Below are positions 7,112 through 13,836 of a DNA stretch of 29,457 bases, in pieces (the first letter of the stretch is position 1; each line of letters starts with the position of its first letter). The notes beneath the pieces were generated by a model. That model was not told where the DNA came from. It saw only the letters and a list, made by a program, of their open reading frames with translations, and did not search any database. The stretch spans positions 1 to 29,457 of IMG/VR virus record IMGVR_UViG_3300021373_002462. One strand, written 5' to 3'. Origin of the DNA: a virus. A program made the translations under genes and the position numbers.

Positions 7112-7858
7112 GTGCTAGTCATCAGCTTCTCAGGAGGACGATCTAGCGCAATGATGGCAAGGCAGCTGTTGGATTCAGGCGTCGATGATTACGAGATCAT
7201 TTTCTGTAACACTGGCAAGGAGATGCCTCAGACGCTAGATTTCGTAAATGATTGCTCGGTCAACTGGGGTGTCCCGATAACCTGGCTGGAGTATCAAAGC
7301 TTACGAAGCTTTAAGGTTGTCGGCTATCCCACGGCTAGTCGAGAAGGCGAGCCCTTTTACCAGTTGATTACCGACAAAAACTACTTGCTGAATATGGTTG
7401 CTCGCTTTTGTACGTCTGAACTCAAAGTGATGACCATTGATCGCTACTTGAAAAGCAAGGGTGTTGAAGACTATTCCACGGCTGTAGGTATCAGAGCGGA
7501 TGAGCCTCGAAGAGTCGCAAAGATGAGACAGAAGGACGGTTACATTACGCCGCTGGCTGATGCCAAAGTGACCTCATCTGACGTAGTAGATTTTTGGCGC
7601 GACCAACCTTTTGATCTCAACTTGCCTACTAGTGGGTTCTACAGCAATTGCGACCTGTGTTTTCTGAAAGGCTACGGCATTAAACAAAGCTTGGTGAGAG
7701 AGCAGCCGTCGTTAGCGACCTGGTGGGATCAACAAGAAAAACGCATCGATGCTAGGTTTCGTTCTGACCAACCAAGTTATGAGTCGATGATCATCGCGTC
7801 ATCAAGCCAGGACGATTTGTTTGGCTTCGAGTCTACGCCATGTTTCTGCGGAGATTGA
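7112..7858 (+). CDS. PAPS-reductase-like PP-loop ATPase with Cys cluster
   Basis: 248 aa from a GTG start. The N-terminal SFSGGRSSAMMA (5-16) is the pyrophosphate-binding PP-loop of the PAPS reductase/ATP-pyrophosphatase superfamily, followed by EIIFCNTGKEMPQTLDFV (28-45), where the Asn-Thr-Gly is typical. RFCTSELKV (98-106) is the conserved Cys motif. Later Cys occur at 180 and 183 (NCDLC) and 244 and 246 (CFC). Four of these could hold an iron-sulfur cluster, as in some nucleic-acid-modifying members such as DndC. No partner sulfur-modification genes are seen nearby. The substrate could be sulfate metabolism, tRNA or DNA; this is open. Confidence 0.8.
   Translation: MLVISFSGGRSSAMMARQLLDSGVDDYEIIFCNTGKEMPQTLDFVNDCSVNWGVPITWLEYQSLRSFKVVGYPTASREGEPFYQLITDKNYLLNMVARFCTSELKVMTIDRYLKSKGVEDYSTAVGIRADEPRRVAKMRQKDGYITPLADAKVTSSDVVDFWRDQPFDLNLPTSGFYSNCDLCFLKGYGIKQSLVREQPSLATWWDQQEKRIDARFRSDQPSYESMIIASSSQDDLFGFESTPCFCGD
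7325..7334 (+). repeat. TATCCCACGG dispersed motif, copy in PAPS-reductase-like gene
   Basis: Exact + strand copy, preceded by C, read as Tyr-Pro-Thr. A one-mismatch copy, TATTCCACGG, lies at 7472-7481 in the same gene. Confidence 0.7.
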
Positions 7859-7862
7859 TCAT

Positions 7863-8351
7863 ATGATTTTAAAGGACGGCACGCATTGGGAGCCAAGCGA
7901 CGAGGATGTGATTGCTTGGCAACGTAACTACAAAGACGTAGATATCTTTGCCGAGCTCGGTGCTATGGAGTCATGGTGTGAGGCGAACCCAAGTAAGCGC
8001 AAAACCAAGACAGGCATTAAACGCTTCATAACTGCATGGCTCAACCGGGCTCGCGATAAGGGTGGCAGCCCCTTCGCGCAGAAGGACAGTACGGAATCAC
8101 GCACGGTTCCTATGAAGAAATGGACGCAATTAGATGATTTAACGCATGATTTTATGCAATCTGAGTCCTTTCGGAATGCATGTTTGGAGAAATTCGGGCA
8201 ATATGTAACATATTCTGGGGAGAGGGTGACCAATGGGGCAGCGTTGGATGGTGCGGAACAAGTTCCAGGCGGAGGAGTTTTGCAAGTTCATCATGGAGAA
8301 TCAGAACAAGGATCTGATCTTCGAGATAGTCAAACCTACGAGAACGACTAA
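7863..8351 (+). CDS. Phage replication-region protein (DnaT/primosome-like C-terminal motif)
   Basis: 162 aa. The first 75 residues carry a pattern often found at the end of phage replication initiators or alone: DEDVIAWQRNYKDVDIFAEL, then MESWCEANPSKRKTKTGIKRF and ITAWLNRA. This short region is thought to contact helicase or primosome proteins. The start at ATG 7863 follows GGAG. The last 39 codons overlap the next gene in another frame and have a low-complexity look (GAEQVPGGG), so the C-terminus may be unconstrained. It lies between a nucleotide enzyme and a NinB-like gene. Confidence 0.6.
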   Translation: MILKDGTHWEPSDEDVIAWQRNYKDVDIFAELGAMESWCEANPSKRKTKTGIKRFITAWLNRARDKGGSPFAQKDSTESRTVPMKKWTQLDDLTHDFMQSESFRNACLEKFGQYVTYSGERVTNGAALDGAEQVPGGGVLQVHHGESEQGSDLRDSQTYEND

Positions 8352-8628
8352 CCAAAATTCTGCGATACATGCGTATTGCGATGAGGTAGCTAAGGTCATG
8401 CAAGCGCGTGGCATGGACATGAAGACCGTTGTGAAAGACGGCGTTCCCATCGAGCCGACAATGTACATGGTTAAAGAGTACATGTGGCGTCCTATTCAAA
8501 AAGCCGTCACTGGCGTTGAATCAACCACTAAAATCAACACTATGGAAGTCAATGAGGTATATGAGCACTTGAGTAGGCTGCTGGCTGAAAAATACTCAAT
8601 AGACGTAAGGTTCGGCAGAAAGAACTAA
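8233..8628 (+). CDS. NinB/Orf-like recombination protein
   Basis: 131 aa, near the length of lambda NinB (Orf). The N-terminus RWMVRNKFQAEEFCKFI and the central RTTNQNSAIHAYCDEVAKVM follow the NinB layout, a beta strand pair then a helix after an Asn-Gln-Asn/Ser motif. The end KINTMEVNEVYEHLSRLLAE fits the closing helix. NinB proteins bind single-stranded DNA with SSB and help recombinases load, which fits the ERF and SSB genes upstream. GGGGAGAGG precedes the ATG, so this start is firm even though it lies 119 nt inside the previous gene. Confidence 0.55.
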   Translation: MGQRWMVRNKFQAEEFCKFIMENQNKDLIFEIVKPTRTTNQNSAIHAYCDEVAKVMQARGMDMKTVVKDGVPIEPTMYMVKEYMWRPIQKAVTGVESTTKINTMEVNEVYEHLSRLLAEKYSIDVRFGRKN

Positions 8629-8650
8629 CGTCGCTTCCTGGGGGGAAGAG

Positions 8651-9796
8651 ATGAGTTTATTGAACTACTGCAATACCGATCGGCAGAAACAGATCGTGTC
8701 CATGTTCGAGCAAGGTCTGACGCAGACCGAGATTGGTAAACAATTAGGAATTGCTAGAGAGACAGTCAAAGCCTGTGTGAAGACCGTCAAGAACAGAGCA
8801 GCCATGCAAGGGTATTCGCCTGATCACGACATGGTTCATACGGTTCCAGATGGCTACAAAATCAAAGGTGTATCCACTTACTACAATGATGAAGGTGTGC
8901 CGACAGGACAATGGGTCAAGTCTCAGTCAGATGAGAAGCGACAACTGGAAATCATGCTGGAGCGCTTGGATTCGGCGATGGACAGTATCCCACGGTATAA
9001 ACCCACGGATAGCCCGGAAGAGACAGACGAGAACCTTTTGACGTTGTTAACCATCACAGACTTCCACCTCGGGATGTACGCTTGGGAAGCCGAGACGGGT
9101 GATGCTTGGGATGTCGATATTGCAAGGCAAGTATTCCTAGATTCGGTTTACAAGATGATCAAAGGCAGTCCGAAATCCGAAGTTGGCGTTCTCTGTCAGT
9201 TAGGCGACTTCCTGCACTGGGATGGCATGTTGGCGATTACACCGACATCTGCTCATGTTCTGGATGCAGACACTAGGTACGGCAAATTAGTTGATCTCGC
9301 GATGACAGTAATGTCACAAGCGGTCGGTATGATGCTGGAGCACTTCGGCAGAGTAGTGGTTGTCAGCGCGGAAGGTAATCACGACATCTCCGGATCTATC
9401 TGGTTACGTAAATTCATTAAGCATGTCTTTGGAGACGATGAAAGAGTCGAAGTCATCGATAACGAGTTCCCGTTCTACGGTTACTTATGGGGAGAAACGA
9501 TGCTTGGCTTTCATCACGGTCACAAAGTTAAGTTGGCTAATCTCCATAAACTATTCGCTAGTGAACCTCGATTTAGAAAGATGTGGGGCTCCGCGACCCA
9601 GACATACATCCATGTCGGTCATTACCACAGTGAGAGGGTATTGGAGGACGGCGGCGCCATTGCAGAGCAACATCCCACTTTGTCCGCCAGGGATGCCTAT
9701 GCAGCCCGGGGTGGATGGGTTTCGCAACGGGGCGCGAAGGTAATTACTTATCACAAGACCGAAGGTGAAGTTGCTCGAATCACTGTTCGCCCATGA
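8651..9796 (+). CDS. HTH-metallophosphoesterase fusion
   Basis: 381 aa. Residues 12-50 form a helix-turn-helix of the LuxR/sigma-region-4 type (GLTQTEIGKQLGIARETVKA). From 130 on it is a calcineurin-like metallophosphoesterase with all metal motifs: TDFHLG (Asp137, His139), GDFLHWD (185-191), GNHD (242-245), HHGH (288-291) and GHYH (323-326). Such fusions are frequent in siphoviruses of aquatic bacteria. The substrate may be nucleic acid or a nucleotide, with the HTH targeting DNA. A strong ribosome site, GGGGGGAAGAG, precedes the ATG. One TATCCCACGG copy falls in the linker, read as Ser-Ile-Pro-Arg. Confidence 0.85.
   Translation: MSLLNYCNTDRQKQIVSMFEQGLTQTEIGKQLGIARETVKACVKTVKNRAAMQGYSPDHDMVHTVPDGYKIKGVSTYYNDEGVPTGQWVKSQSDEKRQLEIMLERLDSAMDSIPRYKPTDSPEETDENLLTLLTITDFHLGMYAWEAETGDAWDVDIARQVFLDSVYKMIKGSPKSEVGVLCQLGDFLHWDGMLAITPTSAHVLDADTRYGKLVDLAMTVMSQAVGMMLEHFGRVVVVSAEGNHDISGSIWLRKFIKHVFGDDERVEVIDNEFPFYGYLWGETMLGFHHGHKVKLANLHKLFASEPRFRKMWGSATQTYIHVGHYHSERVLEDGGAIAEQHPTLSARDAYAARGGWVSQRGAKVITYHKTEGEVARITVRP
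8986..8995 (+). repeat. TATCCCACGG dispersed motif, copy in metallophosphoesterase gene
   Basis: Exact + strand copy, here in a different codon phase (Ser-Ile-Pro-Arg) from the Tyr-Pro-Thr copies. A second CCCACGG follows at 9002-9008. Confidence 0.7.
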
Positions 9797-10038
9797 ATAT
9801 TCCGATATTAAAACTTCCGATACCTGGCGGCGGAGCGACAGCGCTTTTGGTTAACTCGATTGTCCAAGCGACCAGTAACTCAAAGAACCCAGAATGGACT
9901 GATGTTTACTTAGTTGGGCAGGAAGAAGTGACGGTTGATATGAGCATTGATACGTTCTTTGCCGCCTGGTTGATGATGCTACAAGACGAGGAGATTGATG
10001 ATGTCATCCGAGAAATTACGGGAAGTGATTTGCACTGA
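9793..10038 (+). CDS. Hypothetical small protein
   Basis: 81 aa, starting with an ATGA overlap on the phosphoesterase gene, so co-translated with it. The N-terminal half (LLVNSIVQATSNSKNPEWTD, then VYLVGQEEVTVDMS) looks like a compact beta fold, and the C-terminal half is an acidic helix (DEEIDDVIREITGS). I recognise no domain. Similar short beta proteins occur among phage recombination genes. Confidence 0.55.
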   Translation: MNIPILKLPIPGGGATALLVNSIVQATSNSKNPEWTDVYLVGQEEVTVDMSIDTFFAAWLMMLQDEEIDDVIREITGSDLH

Positions 10039-10180
10039 GTGCGGTAAGAAGATGCAGCCAGTATGGAAATCTGCACCTCCACACTATTTAGCTGGCTGGG
10101 CTTGTGACTGTTGCAACACCGTAGGTGCTATCCTACGAGAAAAGTTGTTTGAGAGAGATAAACATGGCAACGATCAATAA
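10001..10180 (+). CDS. Small zinc-ribbon protein
   Basis: 59 aa. Two Cys knuckles, CTECGKK (13-19 from ATG 10001) and CDCCN about 25 residues later, form a probable zinc ribbon. GAGGAG lies 7 nt before ATG 10001; the ATG one codon upstream is only 4 nt away and less likely. It overlaps the genes on both sides (38 nt and 17 nt), typical of this tightly packed region. It may bind nucleic acid or a protein; the function is unknown. Confidence 0.55.
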   Translation: MSSEKLREVICTECGKKMQPVWKSAPPHYLAGWACDCCNTVGAILREKLFERDKHGNDQ

Positions 10181-10550
10181 TGGGCCAGCGGATAAAGAAT
10201 TTAGTAAAGCTGTAAGACTGCGCGACGGTGAGTGTTTGCACTGCCATAAACAAGGACGGCTTGAGTGCTGTCATATTTTTGGCCGCAGAAATAAGCGGTT
10301 GCGATGGGCCATGTCAAACGCGGTCTCGATGTGCCACTACTGTCATCGCTATATGACCGAGCAGCCGATAATTTTTCACGAGTGGTTGAGAGAACTATAC
10401 GGTGATGAGCGCATGGACAAATTGCGCCTAACGAGTAATGAGATCTACAAGACCACCGAAGCAGTAAGAAAAGAAATCGCCGCACATTACCGCGACGAAG
10501 TTCGTAGAAAAGAAGTAGACCCTGATTACGAGATACAGAGTTGGAATTAG
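10164..10550 (+). CDS. HNH endonuclease-like protein
   Basis: 128 aa. Residues 24-61 give a complete treble-clef/HNH pattern: CLHC (24-27), CCHIFGRRNKRL with the first His at 37, then the central Asn52 and MCHYCHRYMTEQP with CxxCH (57-61). The two CxxC knuckles would bind structural zinc and His37/His61 a catalytic metal. It may play the part of lambda NinG/Rap, or be a general DNA nuclease acting in recombination. The ATG at 10164 is chosen because longer starts lack a ribosome site and add no conserved residues. It is the last gene before a new promoter. Confidence 0.75.
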   Translation: MATINNGPADKEFSKAVRLRDGECLHCHKQGRLECCHIFGRRNKRLRWAMSNAVSMCHYCHRYMTEQPIIFHEWLRELYGDERMDKLRLTSNEIYKTTEAVRKEIAAHYRDEVRRKEVDPDYEIQSWN

Positions 10551-10562
10551 TAACTTATAGTG

Positions 10563-10590
10563 TTGCGCTTGTATCAAAATCCGTTAAAAT
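10563..10590 (+). promoter_or_regulatory. Candidate promoter before the gene at 10620
   Basis: TTGCGC (10563-10568, 4/6 match to -35), a 16-nt spacer, then TAAAAT (10585-10590, 5/6 match to -10). It lies in the short gap after the HNH gene and about 30 nt before the next ATG. Confidence 0.45.
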
Positions 10591-10619
10591 GAGCTTGCAT
10601 TTACTTGGAGGGCATTACC

Positions 10620-10823
10620 ATGTCTCAGCAGGAAAAGATGCAAGCATTCGCGACTGAACATCAGCTTATCGGCAGGCAGCGCGAGTTACTACCAAGGGTT
10701 ATTCAAAACGTAGCGAACCTACGGGGAGTAACGGTAGAGACACAGCTAGACACGCTTCGGAACAACAAAGCCCAGAGCGTATTCGTAGCAGAGATGGCAA
10801 AAGCTTACCCAATCTGGAAGTAA
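10620..10823 (+). CDS. Hypothetical helical small protein
   Basis: 67 aa, all helical in appearance (MQAFATEHQLIGRQRELLPR). No cysteine, no membrane segment and no family I recognise. A clear ribosome site GGAGG (10608-10612) lies before the ATG, and a candidate promoter precedes it, so it may be expressed strongly and on its own. The following 57 nt hold no gene and no terminator. Confidence 0.55.
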   Translation: MSQQEKMQAFATEHQLIGRQRELLPRVIQNVANLRGVTVETQLDTLRNNKAQSVFVAEMAKAYPIWK

Positions 10824-10880
10824 GATCAGCCATCCTTCCCAGCCTGTAATAACGGCCACAGAGACTCTTGCGCTAAAAAA

Positions 10881-11087
10881 ATGACAAAAACACAAGTAAT
10901 GAAAGCCAAAAAACTCCGAGACCAAGGGCTATCCCACGGTTACATTGCCAATCAAGTACACGCACACGAAAGCACTGTCGCGCGCTGGCTGAGAAATTAC
11001 GAGATTTACGGGAACAGTCTCTTTACTGACTATCCCACGGTTAGGGTAGAATCGCCCTATGATCACTCTCAAGACCAACCTCGATAA
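10881..11087 (+). CDS. Helix-turn-helix protein (homeodomain-like)
   Basis: 68 aa. KAKKLRDQGLSHGYIANQ followed by VHAHESTVARWLRNYE is a helix-turn-helix of the resolvase/transposase or Trp-repressor-like class, with the Gly turn at the usual place. The ribosome site before the ATG is poor. The gene contains two exact TATCCCACGG copies (10930 and 11031), and five more lie 650-730 nt downstream, so it sits in the centre of the motif cluster. This makes it a candidate binder, by location only. It overlaps the next gene by 29 nt. Confidence 0.6.
   Translation: MTKTQVMKAKKLRDQGLSHGYIANQVHAHESTVARWLRNYEIYGNSLFTDYPTVRVESPYDHSQDQPR
10930..10939 (+). repeat. TATCCCACGG dispersed motif, first copy in HTH gene
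   Basis: Exact + strand copy in the third reading phase, encoding Leu-Ser-His-Gly inside the HTH turn. Confidence 0.7.
11031..11040 (+). repeat. TATCCCACGG dispersed motif, second copy in HTH gene
   Basis: Exact + strand copy, read as Tyr-Pro-Thr, 101 nt after the previous one and 19 nt before the start of the next gene. Confidence 0.7.
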
Positions 11088-11739
11088 AGTCGAAGGCACC
11101 CTTAAAGAACTCGCCGCGGGTCAGACCGCGTTCGCTATATCGCTCGCAATGCGTATGGCTCTCGTCGATACAAAAGCCGGCATACAGAAAGAGATGGTTC
11201 AGGGAGGCATCCAAGGAGGGCCTAAGCCGTGGACTCTAAACGGTATGCGGAGTGTCAAACCGACTAAGGATGATCTGCAAGCGGTTATGTTTTTCCCGGA
11301 AAACCGGCGATATATGCGAGAGATCATTTTTGGCGGTACAAAAAGAGCAACGAATAAAAGGCTGCCGGAGCCTATCCTCGCGAATATTGGTAGGGATCTC
11401 ACCTCAAAAGGTAACATCAGCCGTCGCGTATTTAAGGCGGGTAATCTGATCGACGGCCGAACGGGTGGCCGATACTTCATTGGCGTGCCAAAAGGGTTCC
11501 CGGATACTCCAGGCAATCGAGGTATTTGGCGCCGAACTGGTAAAGGCGGTTATAAGAAAGGCCAGGCGCGCGGAAAGATTACGCAGATCGTCAACCTGGG
11601 TCGGCCAGCACGGCAGCAGCGGATCACCTTCCCGGCCGACGAAATCGCAATCAGAGAATTCAAACTTTCAGTCGTTAGGCATTGGCCTTTCGCAATGAAG
11701 CGAGCAATCGAAACCGCACGCCTCGATAAATACCTTTAA
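11059..11739 (+). CDS. Virion morphogenesis protein, gpZ-like minor tail (tentative)
   Basis: 226 aa, very basic. The N-terminal helices (AAGQTAFAISLAMRMALVDT, 19-38) followed by a basic middle and a C-terminal FAMKRAIETARLDKYL helix follow the layout of prophage minor tail protein Z. The family name is tentative. If right, the protein would be a tail or head-completion component, yet the gene lies 3 kb upstream of terS rather than between the gpFII-like and gpU-like genes, where lambda keeps Z. It overlaps the HTH gene and is followed directly by the TATCCCACGG array, starting 2 nt after its stop. Confidence 0.45.
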   Translation: MITLKTNLDKVEGTLKELAAGQTAFAISLAMRMALVDTKAGIQKEMVQGGIQGGPKPWTLNGMRSVKPTKDDLQAVMFFPENRRYMREIIFGGTKRATNKRLPEPILANIGRDLTSKGNISRRVFKAGNLIDGRTGGRYFIGVPKGFPDTPGNRGIWRRTGKGGYKKGQARGKITQIVNLGRPARQQRITFPADEIAIREFKLSVVRHWPFAMKRAIETARLDKYL

Positions 11740-11740
11740 C

Positions 11741-11818
11741 TATCCCACGGCTATCCCACGGTTAAAGGGTATCCCACGGCTATCCCCTGGTTACGGCTAT
11801 CCCACGGCTATCCCACGG
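11741..11818 (+). repeat. Array of six TATCCCACGG repeats in three phased pairs
   Basis: Five exact copies (11741, 11752, 11770, 11798, 11809) and one two-mismatch copy (11781), all on the + strand. Starts are spaced 11, 18, 11, 17 and 11 nt: three pairs, each at one helical turn, with pair-to-pair distances of 29 and 28. This is the form of a multi-site protein-binding region such as an iteron origin, partition site or operator. Confidence 0.85.
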
Positions 11819-12003
11819 ATACCGTCCAAACCCACTTCAAACCGGCATAAAAACGGCGTTTCTTAGGTCAAAAAGTTATATAGACTGCCGCGACGGGCGT
11901 CAAAAAATATCGCATTAAATGTAACAAAAAGAGTGACAATTAAAGGGGTTTGCGGCATATTGGGGGTGTGGCAATAACGCCACGCAATCAAAAGGGGCAT
12001 GAC
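11819..12003 (+). promoter_or_regulatory. Promoter region of the CCGG-rich cassette
   Basis: No gene. GTGACA (11933-11938, 5/6 to -35), a 17-nt spacer and CATATT (11956-11961, 4/6 to -10) form a fair promoter. Right at its expected start is a dyad GTGGC-AATAAC-GCCAC (11968-11983), suited to be an operator or a 5' leader hairpin. AAGGGG (11991-11996) serves the ATG at 12004. Confidence 0.5.
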
Positions 12004-12150
12004 ATGGCACGCAAAAAGAGACTTTCAGCACGGCAAAAAATGGAACGGCGCGAAAAGACACAAGCTATTGTGATTTGGTGCGCGTTCGTATTTGTGGGAA
12101 TTCCTTTTGCTTGCTTGTTAGGCCATGCGATTGGTCAAGCTTTTATCTAA
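12004..12150 (+). CDS. Small basic single-TM protein
   Basis: 48 aa. The first 20 residues are strongly basic (MARKKRLSARQKMERREK), then one membrane segment AIVIWCAFVFVGIPFACLLG (21-40). An N-in orientation is expected from the positive charges. It is the first gene of the cassette, with a clear ribosome site. There is no homology I recognise; small one-TM proteins of this kind are often morons affecting the host envelope. Confidence 0.55.
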   Translation: MARKKRLSARQKMERREKTQAIVIWCAFVFVGIPFACLLGHAIGQAFI

Positions 12151-12174
12151 CTATTAACTATGTAGGTGCGAACT

Positions 12175-12291
12175 ATGAAAACTTTTCTATATCACGGCCA
12201 GCCATTCGGCAGCTTTGCGGAATTGGTGGAACATATCTCGTATGAGATTGAAATGAGCTCTTTATTGGAAAGCGTAGGGGGTGACGTATGA
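12175..12291 (+). CDS. Tiny ORF, 38 aa
   Basis: 38 aa, MKTFLYHGQPFGSFAELVEH and a helical acidic end. Too short for most gene finders, but supported by position: it starts 24 nt after the previous stop, GTAGGTG lies upstream, and its stop overlaps the next ATG (ATGA). The FxSFAELVEHI stretch resembles the short helix found in small phage proteins. Function unknown. Confidence 0.45.
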   Translation: MKTFLYHGQPFGSFAELVEHISYEIEMSSLLESVGGDV

Positions 12292-12395
12292 ATCCGGCCG
12301 ACATCTATTACGCCACCGGCGTATTTTTCGCTTTCATCTTAATAACAACATTAATTGGCCTTTTGATTCATGCGGCCTTAAGGGGTGATCTATGA
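12288..12395 (+). CDS. Tiny single-TM protein, 35 aa
   Basis: 35 aa, nearly all membrane segment (residues 5-30, GVFFAFILITTLIGLLIHAA), short polar ends. It is linked by ATGA overlaps on both sides (12288 and 12392), which strongly suggests a real, coupled gene. With the protein at 12004 it is the second tiny membrane protein of the cassette. The role is unknown. Confidence 0.5.
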   Translation: MNPADIYYATGVFFAFILITTLIGLLIHAALRGDL

Positions 12396-13090
12396 AGCTG
12401 CTAGATACAAACGCGAACCCCGGGAACCTCAAAATAGCTAAAACGCAAAAGGCAAGCTTTAAGCGTCGATTTGCGGGTTTGTCGTTATTCCCGGACCCGA
12501 TCATTTGCGCCGGTAGTAAAGCGGCCGGATGCATGGCGGCTTGTCTTAAGCTGGCGGGTCGGGGTCGTTTTGAAAACGTGCAAGATGCCCGGCAAGCGAA
12601 AACCGATTTTTACCATACGGACCGAATCGCGTTTATTGATCAATTGCTGGCGGAGCTCTCGAATTTTGATCGGCTTTGTGCGCGGCAAGGGGTAAAGGGT
12701 ACGGTTCGGCTTAACGTGCTATCTGATATCGCTTGGGAAGACTATCACATCCCGGAGCAATTTCCGGAGCTCGATTTTTACGATTACACGAAACGCGCCA
12801 AACGCTTATTCAATGTCCCGGGTAATTATCGCCTAATGTTTAGCGCATCCGGTGAACCGGCATATAAAAAGCAATTGGAGCTTGGGTTATCGGCCGGGGT
12901 CCCGGTTTCGTTTGTTTACCGCGGCAATTGTCCTGACGTTATGTTTGGACGCCGGGTTATTGATGGGGATGCTAGCGATTGGATAAACGCAAACGCCGGC
13001 CCGGTAGCATTAGCACTGAAAGCAAAAGGCCCGGCAAAGAATGATACCGGGTCATTTGTTTACGATTTTGACACTATAGCGAAGGGGTGA
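12392..13090 (+). CDS. GP88-family protein (phage gene product 88)
   Basis: 232 aa. The family signature is clear: LDTNANPGNLKIAKT (4-18), FAGLSLFPDPIICAGSKAAG (27-46) with Cys39, Cys47 and Cys51, GRGRFENVQDARQAKT (56-71), and VRLNVLSDIAWED (105-117). GP88 proteins occur in many unrelated phages, and their function is not established. The three spaced Cys suggest metal or iron-sulfur binding. It is the largest gene of the CCGG-rich cassette, coupled by ATGA to the gene before and with the next start 5 nt after its stop. Family assignment is strong; the role is unknown. Confidence 0.75.
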   Translation: MKLLDTNANPGNLKIAKTQKASFKRRFAGLSLFPDPIICAGSKAAGCMAACLKLAGRGRFENVQDARQAKTDFYHTDRIAFIDQLLAELSNFDRLCARQGVKGTVRLNVLSDIAWEDYHIPEQFPELDFYDYTKRAKRLFNVPGNYRLMFSASGEPAYKKQLELGLSAGVPVSFVYRGNCPDVMFGRRVIDGDASDWINANAGPVALALKAKGPAKNDTGSFVYDFDTIAKG

Positions 13091-13095
13091 ACGGT

Positions 13096-13422
13096 ATGGA
13101 CATAAAGACACAAAGGGAGCTCGCATTCTTTATGGCGGGCATTGAATGCGGCCGGATGTTTAAGCTTGTACATATGAGCACATCTAAGGTCGGTTTATGG
13201 TTCGAGAATCAGCACGATGAAACCGCGTTAAATGTCAATTTAATGTGTGGCTTTATCGGGTATGAAGGGGATAACGACGAATGGCCGAACGATTGTCGCC
13301 ACGCTGCAGTCAGAGGGATTCTAGCGGATGCGATAAGAGACGCCAAAACAGCGTTTGATTTGAAGCGCGAGATATTGAGAGAGCGCGAACAAATGTTAAT
13401 TGGGGGTGAAGCCAATGATTAG
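13096..13422 (+). CDS. Hypothetical protein of the GP88 cassette
   Basis: 108 aa from ATG 13096 (GAAGGGG lies 8 nt upstream; an in-frame GTG at 13087 is less likely). Helical ends flank a middle with WFENQHDETALNVNLMCG. The C-terminus is a long charged helix (FDLKREILREREQ). No recognised domain. It overlaps the next gene by 8 nt. Confidence 0.5.
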   Translation: MDIKTQRELAFFMAGIECGRMFKLVHMSTSKVGLWFENQHDETALNVNLMCGFIGYEGDNDEWPNDCRHAAVRGILADAIRDAKTAFDLKREILREREQMLIGGEAND

Positions 13423-13636
13423 CGCACAATTTGAGAGAATACAAACCGCGGCCGGCGGAACGCTTGCAAGTGATACGGCGATTGTCCGGGCGTTTTGGGC
13501 TCTACTCAGTGATAAAGGTAAAACCCGCGATATGCGCCATATTCGCCATGTACAGCTACGCGAAGCGTTAACGCGCCATCATAAAGACCAAGCGCGATAC
13601 TTTGAAATGTACGGAAAAAGGGAGTATCAAAAATGA
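13415..13636 (+). CDS. Hypothetical helical protein
   Basis: 73 aa, basic and helical (AIVRAFWALLSDKGKTRDM, then RHIRHVQLREALTRHHKD). The high Arg/His content suggests nucleic-acid contact, but no motif is specific. The stop overlaps the next ATG (ATGA). Confidence 0.5.
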   Translation: MISAQFERIQTAAGGTLASDTAIVRAFWALLSDKGKTRDMRHIRHVQLREALTRHHKDQARYFEMYGKREYQK

Positions 13637-13836
13637 GAAGCTATATCGTAACCTGGTCGTTTGATTATGGCGGAGTAGGTGAGCCCCTAGACTATTGGGT
13701 TATTTGTGAAAGCTACACGGACGCCCGGCGCGCCTATACAAAAGCGATAGACTCGCACGCATATGTTGCGACCATATCGCAAGTTATAGAGTCCACGGAC
13801 TATGAACCATTAACTGCAGAAGAGAGCGCGCTATAA
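13633..13836 (+). CDS. Hypothetical small protein
   Basis: 67 aa with alternating strand-helix look (SYIVTWSFDYGG, YWVICESYTDARRAYTKAID). This may be a small ferredoxin-like fold. It is coupled on both sides (ATGA before, TAATG after). No family recognised. Confidence 0.5.
   Translation: MRSYIVTWSFDYGGVGEPLDYWVICESYTDARRAYTKAIDSHAYVATISQVIESTDYEPLTAEESAL

Noticed and set aside
11741-11818. Reading the repeat array as a CRISPR array
   Set aside because: The repeats are 10 nt with 1-8 nt gaps, no spacers of 30 nt and no cas genes.
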